Positions 7,691-11,723 of a stretch of 11,723 nucleotides of DNA are shown in pieces. The stretch comes from Saccoglossus kowalevskii (Eukaryota; Hemichordata; Enteropneusta; Harrimaniidae). The DNA is taken from contig NW_003151266.1 in the NCBI RefSeq assembly GCF_000003605.2, forward strand, positions 47,864 to 59,586, written 5' to 3'. The position numbers were made by a program, and so were the translations under genes. The notes beneath the pieces are model-generated. The model did no database searches and was not told the DNA's origin. It saw only the letters and a program-made list of their open reading frames with translations. Positions within the stretch are counted from its first letter, which is position 1. Each line of letters begins with the position of its first letter.

Positions 7691-8282
7691 GGAAAGGCCG
7701 TTGTTCTCGCTTTTGTTTCAATATCACCCAAATATATAGTTTAAATTTAGCCAAGTTACTGAAATGTCATCTAAGAGGAATTAAAGTAAATATTACTCAT
7801 ATTTGTATTAATTGATATAAAAGATGAGAAGAATTTGAACGAACCAAGATGATGATGTTCGATTTCATGTGAATTTCCGACTTAAATTGAAGAAGGTATT
7901 TATTGAGTCAGTTTTATTGATGTCCTTTGAATGGTTCATAAATTAAAGCGGTAACTACTGTGTAAGAATTCCACTCATTAAATAGAGCTCCTATGATAGG
8001 GAATTTAATGTCTCATTTAACTATTTTATTGTGAGACTTGTAGATTGGTCTTTGAAGACAATACATGCCTTTCCAACATTTTTTTTTTTGAAAACGTGTC
8101 ATTATTAGGAAATAATATATATTTATATTTATATAAAAATAACACAAAGTATAGAAAAATATATAAAAATTAATTTTGCATCAAAATTTAGGTGGGGGAA
8201 ACTTGTGGCATTCCAACGGTTAACTGATTTGCTATTTTTGTTTGAGTTCATAGAAATTGTCATTGACCTTCGACCTTCAACT
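7691..8282. other. Spacer; AT-microsatellite-like patch and a DR1-like site
   Basis: No gene is visible. A TA-rich low-complexity patch lies at about 8110-8170. TGACCTTCGACCT at 8264-8276 reads AGGTCG-A-AGGTCA on the minus strand, one mismatch from an ideal DR1 nuclear-receptor element. Confidence 0.4.
8264..8276 (-). promoter_or_regulatory. DR1-type nuclear receptor half-site pair (motif match)
   Basis: On the minus strand, AGGTCG and AGGTCA are direct hexamers with a single-base spacer, the layout used by HNF4 and RXR-type receptors. It is the second such motif in the window after 256-268. No gene nearby gives it a context. Confidence 0.3.
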
Positions 8283-8393
8283 AAATTAAGAAAACTATAG
8301 TGTGTTTTCATCAGTTATTTTCTTTTTCGAAATGCAAAAAAAAAAATTAAGAAAAATAGTGTTTTCAACAATTATTCCTTTTTTTGAAATGCA
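8283..8393 (+). repeat. ~54-bp tandem duplication
   Basis: The copy at 8283-8336 and the copy at 8344-8393 both run from AAATTAAGAAAA through ATAGTG...GTTTTCA to GAAATGCA, separated by a poly-A run. Small indels separate the two copies, so the duplication is not recent. Confidence 0.8.
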
Positions 8394-8611
8394 ACATATG
8401 GATAATGAGTTGACAGTCAGGTATGGAAGGGGTTAATGCAAGCAGCATGGACACCATGACCTCCACACTGGTGTTGAGTTTTCATGTGGATGAGACAAAG
8501 TCAACACAGCTGTTAAAACTGAAGTTGCTGTTAAATTTACTGGAATTCCAATTATTATTATATCATATTATATTATTATATCTATAAGTGTCCTGTGGAA
8601 AATGATATCTT
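8394..8611. other. Spacer without recognised gene
   Basis: Somewhat more G+C around 8420-8510, with two GCTGTTAAA words (near 8510-8535), then a TATTAT-rich low-complexity patch at about 8551-8583. Nothing coding is recognised. Confidence 0.35.
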
Positions 8612-8956
8612 GTACCCTGACCACCCCTCCCAAATAATGGAATAACTGCAATACTGTGGAATACTTTATTTTCGCTGGAATTAATTTTTGCTGAAAAGGC
8701 TTTTTGGGCGTTTTGTATGGAATTTATTTTCACTGATTTTTGATGAGTTTAATGTGAAATATAGGGAAAAAAGTATATTCGCTGGATTTTATTTTCACGG
8801 AATCATCCCTTTAGCGAAAATAAATTCCAAGTGAAAATAAAGTATTCTACAGTATGTCTTTTTTTATCAAACCACATGACCACCCCTCCTGAATAATGGA
8901 ATAACTGCAATATGTCTTTTTTTTTATCCAACCACATGACCACTCCTTTCTGAAAA
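8612..8956 (+). repeat. 58-bp tandem repeat, three copies, one split by a MITE
   Basis: One full unit spans 8855-8912: TGTC, a T-run, ATCAAACCACATGACC, ACCCCTCCTGAATAATGG, AATAACTGCAATA. The tail of the preceding unit is at 8618-8653. A third, partial and more diverged unit starts at 8913 and fades by about 8956. Removing the MITE at 8654-8852 and one TA restores a continuous array. Confidence 0.85.
8654..8852. mobile_element. 199-bp fold-back MITE, TTTATTTTCGC subfamily, with proven TA target duplication
   Basis: The element starts CTGTGGAATACTTTATTTTC and its right end, read in reverse, starts CTGTAGAATACTTTATTTTC. The imperfect terminal inverted repeats are about 40 bp. TA flanks it at 8652-8653 and 8853-8854. 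The next tandem copy of the host repeat reads GCAATATGTC at 8907-8916 with a single TA. The filled site is GCAATA, then the element, then TATGTC, so TA was duplicated on insertion. It has no coding capacity. TA duplication is the mark of Tc1/mariner-superfamily transposition; the transposase would come from elsewhere in the genome. Confidence 0.9.
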
Positions 8957-9630
8957 GTGCGACTCTTGTAGCTGCACCCCCTGCTAAATTATAGAACAAT
9001 CCCAAAAAATATTCACCCTGATGTAATATAGATTGAAATTTGTAATAATTATTTGAATTTAAATACAATTATTGATTGCATTTTTGACAATTTCACTGCT
9101 TCATATCTTGGACAAATATTTAATAATCGAATGTCATAATAATATAATATTAACATTCCAGAAACAAATGGTTTATGTTTGACCTAGTTTTGTCAATATG
9201 GTCACATTTTTTTATTCTAATTGTGGCTATCTGCAAAACGTACAGTTGTTGAAACGACCGCTCGGATATTTTGAATTATTTTAAAATAAAAATGTTAATT
9301 ATTTTAATTTCTGTCTATTCATTACCATGAAAAAAATTTGCCAAAATAAGAAATAACGATTATTGTTATTTTAATAGCATAAAAACAGTGGAAGCACATA
9401 TCAACCAACAGTTGTACATATTGTATGTTAGATCATCAAATATAACTTATTGTAACCATAGAAACAATGTCAATTATGTAAGTATGAGCTACTTATAAAA
9501 CAAATAAGGGCAGTTAATTATATTACCATTTTTGAATATAATAATCCCAAATACACGCATTATTACCTAAACCAACGATTTATGATTTCTAATGAGTACC
9601 ATAAAGCACCATAAAGTCTATTAGCTAGAA
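8957..9630. other. A/T-rich spacer with an X-box-like site
   Basis: No gene is visible. GTAACCATAGAAAC at 9452-9465 matches the X-box pattern at 13 of 14 positions. A small direct repeat (ACCATAAAG) occurs near 9598-9616. Confidence 0.4.
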
Positions 9631-9784
9631 GCGAGGGAGTCATCACCTGCGCATGCGTCAGATGGCCATAGCGTGTCATTGCTTACAGACAAGCATCTAC
9701 CCATGAGCCTTTGCGGTTTAAACGTGTGTTGTTATCGTCGCATGGGACTCAATTCCTGTGCATGTGCAGGTGACGACTCTCCCG
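9631..9784. repeat. G+C-richer fold-back with NRF1-like arms
   Basis: The left arm (9631-9657) contains GAGTCATCACCTGCGCATGC. Read in reverse complement, the right arm (9757-9784) contains GAGTCGTCACCTGCACATGC. The arms differ mostly by C-to-T or G-to-A changes at CpG positions, the expected pattern of methyl-CpG decay. The loop is about 100 bp. The left arm's TGCGCATGCG fits the NRF1 consensus core. It could be a short non-autonomous element or a paired regulatory palindrome. I see no clear target-site duplication and no tRNA-like boxes. Confidence 0.6.
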
Positions 9785-9882
9785 ATTTAAATCAAGAATT
9801 GGGTGACCACCAATAGATTCACTGTTCACAATAATAGTGTGTATACATAGACACTGACTGTTAAATATTAACACAGTATGAA

Positions 9883-10089
9883 CTGTAAATGCATCAATTA
9901 TTCACTGGGTTTTAATTTCGCTATTTTCTCTGATAAGTAAAATCTGCTAAATTAAATGTATGTGAACATGTAAAATGACAATAAAACGCAATGTTTCCTT
10001 GACAAATTCGTGAAATTAAAACTCAGTGAATATGCTAAAAACATGAAAATAGTGAAATTAATTGCCGGTGAAAATAAATGGTTCTACAG
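9883..10089. mobile_element. Fold-back MITE, TTCACTGGG subfamily
   Basis: About 207 bp, beginning CTGTAAATG and ending TTCTACAG, followed by TA at 10090-10091; the left TA has apparently mutated to AA. Inside are TTCACTGGGTTTTAATTTCG near the left end and its inverse (AAATTAAAACTCAGTGAATA) at about 10013-10032, so it is related to the copies at 3513-3721 and 10732-10900. A stop-free stretch at 10010-10366 begins inside its right arm with a GTG and is therefore partly transposon sequence. Confidence 0.75.
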
Positions 10090-10091
10090 TA

Positions 10092-10731
10092 CATACTGTT
10101 TCAATTTAGAAATTATGATAAAAATTGGTCAAAATTATCGCGAATTTCTGGTGAAAAAATTTATAGAATTCAAGTGGTTAGTTATGGATGAACGTGAAAT
10201 TGTATTTTATTTGGCGCATGTCACGCGAAATAAATCGGTTCAACACGCCTCTACTCCCTGCAGTAACTGTCACATGTCTTTTAATGAATTGCAGTCAGAA
10301 AACAAATTACGAATCGGCAAAGCAGTTGCCTTCCTAAACAGAGTCTTGCCATTGGGGTCATATTAGATTCGTGCAATTCCCTATGACTCGCGAACACTTC
10401 GTATCGTTTGATCGGTTTGTACAATCAACCATGTTGTTTTCCCCGTGTAACGTTGTCAATTTACGACAGATTGTTTCTGAGATGGTTTGCCCATTTGTTC
10501 TGTTTCACTTCCGTTGTTATGCCCCCGGCCGTACTCCATAGAATATTAGGTTTGCCAAGACTAATAGGAAAGACCCGTACTCTCACACTGAGAGCTTGTC
10601 TCTTTCACCTCCTGTTTCACTTTCAACACAAATGTCACCAATGTGAAAAACGGCTATTTTTTTAGTCTTTAATTGAAATTTACTTTCTTTCTACCGTATA
10701 TCACAAGATATTTTTTACATAAATATATAAA
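10092..10731. other. Spacer with two unremarkable open stretches
   Basis: The open stretch ending at 10366 starts inside the MITE with GTG. The one at 10408-10665 starts with TTG, and its peptide is Leu/Phe/Arg-rich with two CxxC-like cysteines near its end but no recognised domain. DNA at about 10200-10660 is less A/T-rich than its flanks. That may reflect an old inserted fragment or a decayed exon. I cannot assign a product. Confidence 0.3.
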
Positions 10732-10900
10732 TTATAAATGTATAAATTATTTATTTGTTTTTAATTTCACTTTTTTCGACGATGAGTAAAATTTGCTAAA
10801 TTAAATCCTTGTTCCCAAGTTCAAGTGTGGAACCCTGTGAAATAGCTTGAAGCATCAAAATCCTGCAATTGAATGCTAGCAAAAATAAATGATTTTACAG
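10732..10900. mobile_element. Decayed fold-back MITE, TTCACTGGG subfamily
   Basis: From 10732 the sequence aligns with the left half of the element at 9883, including the shared block GCTAAATTAAAT preceded by GAGTAAAATTT. The right end (AAAAATAAATGATTTTACAG, then TA at 10901-10902) matches the same family. At about 169 bp it is shorter than its relatives, and its left terminal CTG has mutated, so it is probably an old, partly deleted copy. Confidence 0.65.
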
Positions 10901-10902
10901 TA

Positions 10903-11499
10903 ATATTTGAAATCTGTGAAAGCAGACACCTGTGTTTTAGGTGACGCCATCTGTTGAGTTTCATCGAATTTTGTGAGCATTTAAATTTCTTTTCAAAAAT
11001 TTTGAGTGCTTTTCACAAAATTGGCTTTCAGCTTTTCCATATACTTCAATTCGTAACTGTGTTTTTTTACATTAAAAACAAAATGTGCAAGTAAGAGACT
11101 TGAAAAATATATAAATATATTTCACAATAGTAATAATTAACAGTACAATAAAAATGTTGCTTACGGTTGTCATGGTAACATCTAGAAAATTATCATTTTG
11201 GAAGCACCAGACTTGTGATGAAATAAAGATCATTTCAATTGTCCCTAAAAGTACAAAAGAACTCGTAATAATAAAAATAGTTGAAATATGAAAATTCGGA
11301 TCCAACACAACACACAATTTTTAAATGATTTTTTTTCCTCATGAAAGTGAGCTTTACTTTTGGTTAGGACCGGGCTGCTGAAAGTCACCTTCAGAAAGTA
11401 TTGATGTACTGGTCTAATATTGTGTCTTAAAAACTCATCAGCAAGTACATTTGATCCCTCAGGTCTCTGATCCAATTTCAAGTTCAATTGTAAAACACT
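10903..11499. other. Spacer with X-box-like and weak CTCF-like motifs
   Basis: GTTGTCATGGTAAC at 11166-11179 matches the X-box pattern at 13 of 14 positions. On the minus strand near 10940-10956 the sequence reads CAACAGATGGCGTCACC, a partial CTCF-type match. The minus-strand frames at 11072-11317 and 11245-11487 are Phe/Ile/Ser-rich translations of A/T-rich DNA with no known family resemblance. Confidence 0.4.
11166..11179. promoter_or_regulatory. X-box-like (RFX) motif, one mismatch
   Basis: GTTGTCATGGTAAC differs from GTNRCC-AT-RGYAAC at one position. It is the strongest X-box-like site after 599-612, together with 9452-9465. Motif only; binding is inferred. Confidence 0.35.
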
Positions 11500-11585
11500 A
11501 ATTTGTACCAGGCCATTAGTTTAGGACTCCCTAGCACAGTAATTTGTATCATGCCAGCCATTAGTTTGGGACTCTCTATCACTGT
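11500..11585 (+). repeat. 41/45-bp tandem duplication
   Basis: 11500-11540 and 11541-11585 both run AATTTGTA-C...GCCATTAGTTT-GGACTC-CTA-CAC-GT. The second copy has four extra bases near its middle (ATGCCAGCC against AGGCC). The copies are adjacent and moderately diverged. Confidence 0.85.
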
Positions 11586-11723
11586 TATTTAAAGCATCTG
11601 TCTATTGAATATGAAAACCCACAATCTCTGAAAAAATTATATATATTTTGATTCAAAATATGATTTATTTCTATTCTACATCTACAAATTTCTGTTTTGT
11701 TGGGGAGGTTCCATTTCGATCTC
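11586..11723. other. End of window, no recognised feature
   Basis: A/T-rich DNA with no gene, RNA or repeat that I can support. Confidence 0.35.

Noticed and set aside
8100-8170. TA-rich patch as a replication origin or promoter
   Set aside because: It is simple low-complexity sequence like many other places in this A/T-rich window, with nothing specific beside it.
9631-9784. tRNA gene or tRNA-derived SINE
   Set aside because: The best B-box-like word (ACTCAATTC) misses key bases of GWTCRANNC, no A box sits at the right distance, and there is no cloverleaf.
10010-10366. 118-codon open stretch on the plus strand
   Set aside because: It begins with GTG inside the right arm of a MITE and shows no recognised domain, so it is at best a chance fusion of transposon and spacer.
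10408-10665. 85-codon open stretch with CxxC-like cysteines
   Set aside because: It starts at TTG, and two cysteines three residues apart near the end are not enough for a zinc-binding domain. No family resemblance.

Overview
This window looks like non-coding nuclear DNA from a eukaryote, most likely an invertebrate animal. It is strongly A+T-rich, full of homopolymer runs, short tandem duplications and fold-back elements. I found no convincing exon, intact gene, rRNA, tRNA or CRISPR array, and nothing bacterial such as closely packed ORFs with ribosome binding sites. Fold-backs carrying ATTTTCGC or TTCACTGGGTTTTAATTT arms inside CTGTA...TACAG ends resemble small DNA transposons I associate from memory with marine invertebrates (molluscs, echinoderms, hemichordates, lancelets). 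I could not search for them, so the taxon is only a guess.

Layout. 1-110 is one arm of an inverted repeat whose partner lies at 4105-4243. 111-1550 is mostly single-copy, with RFX-type X-box motifs and a nuclear-receptor-like DR1. 1570-1732 holds a GGGACT-like minisatellite and a 33-bp-spaced duplication. 1741-2400 is very A/T-rich with a decayed repeat. 2731-3237 is the longest stop-free stretch but has no ATG. 3513-3721 is a fold-back MITE. 4577-4656 and 4971-5041 are small tandem repeats, the second ending in a perfect 13-bp hairpin. 5708-5986 is a nine-copy 31-bp minisatellite with a 93-bp higher-order period. 6766-6806 carries two CTCF-like motifs 21 bp apart. 7140-7690 is a roughly 42-bp array with a 124-130-bp higher-order period. 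8283-8393 is another tandem duplication. 8612-8956 is a three-copy 58-bp tandem repeat, one copy of which was split by a 199-bp MITE. 9631-9784 is a G+C-richer fold-back with NRF1-like arms. 9883-10089 and 10732-10900 are two more MITE copies. 11500-11585 is a final tandem duplication.

No gene pathway can be described. What connects the parts is mobile-element and tandem-repeat biology. At least four TA-flanked, non-autonomous fold-back elements of two subfamilies occupy about 7% of the window. One of them has its own empty target site preserved in the neighbouring tandem copy. Scattered over this are candidate protein-binding motifs (X-box, CTCF, NRF1, DR1) that could mark regulatory DNA but are motif matches only. 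I do not see an undescribed multi-gene system here.
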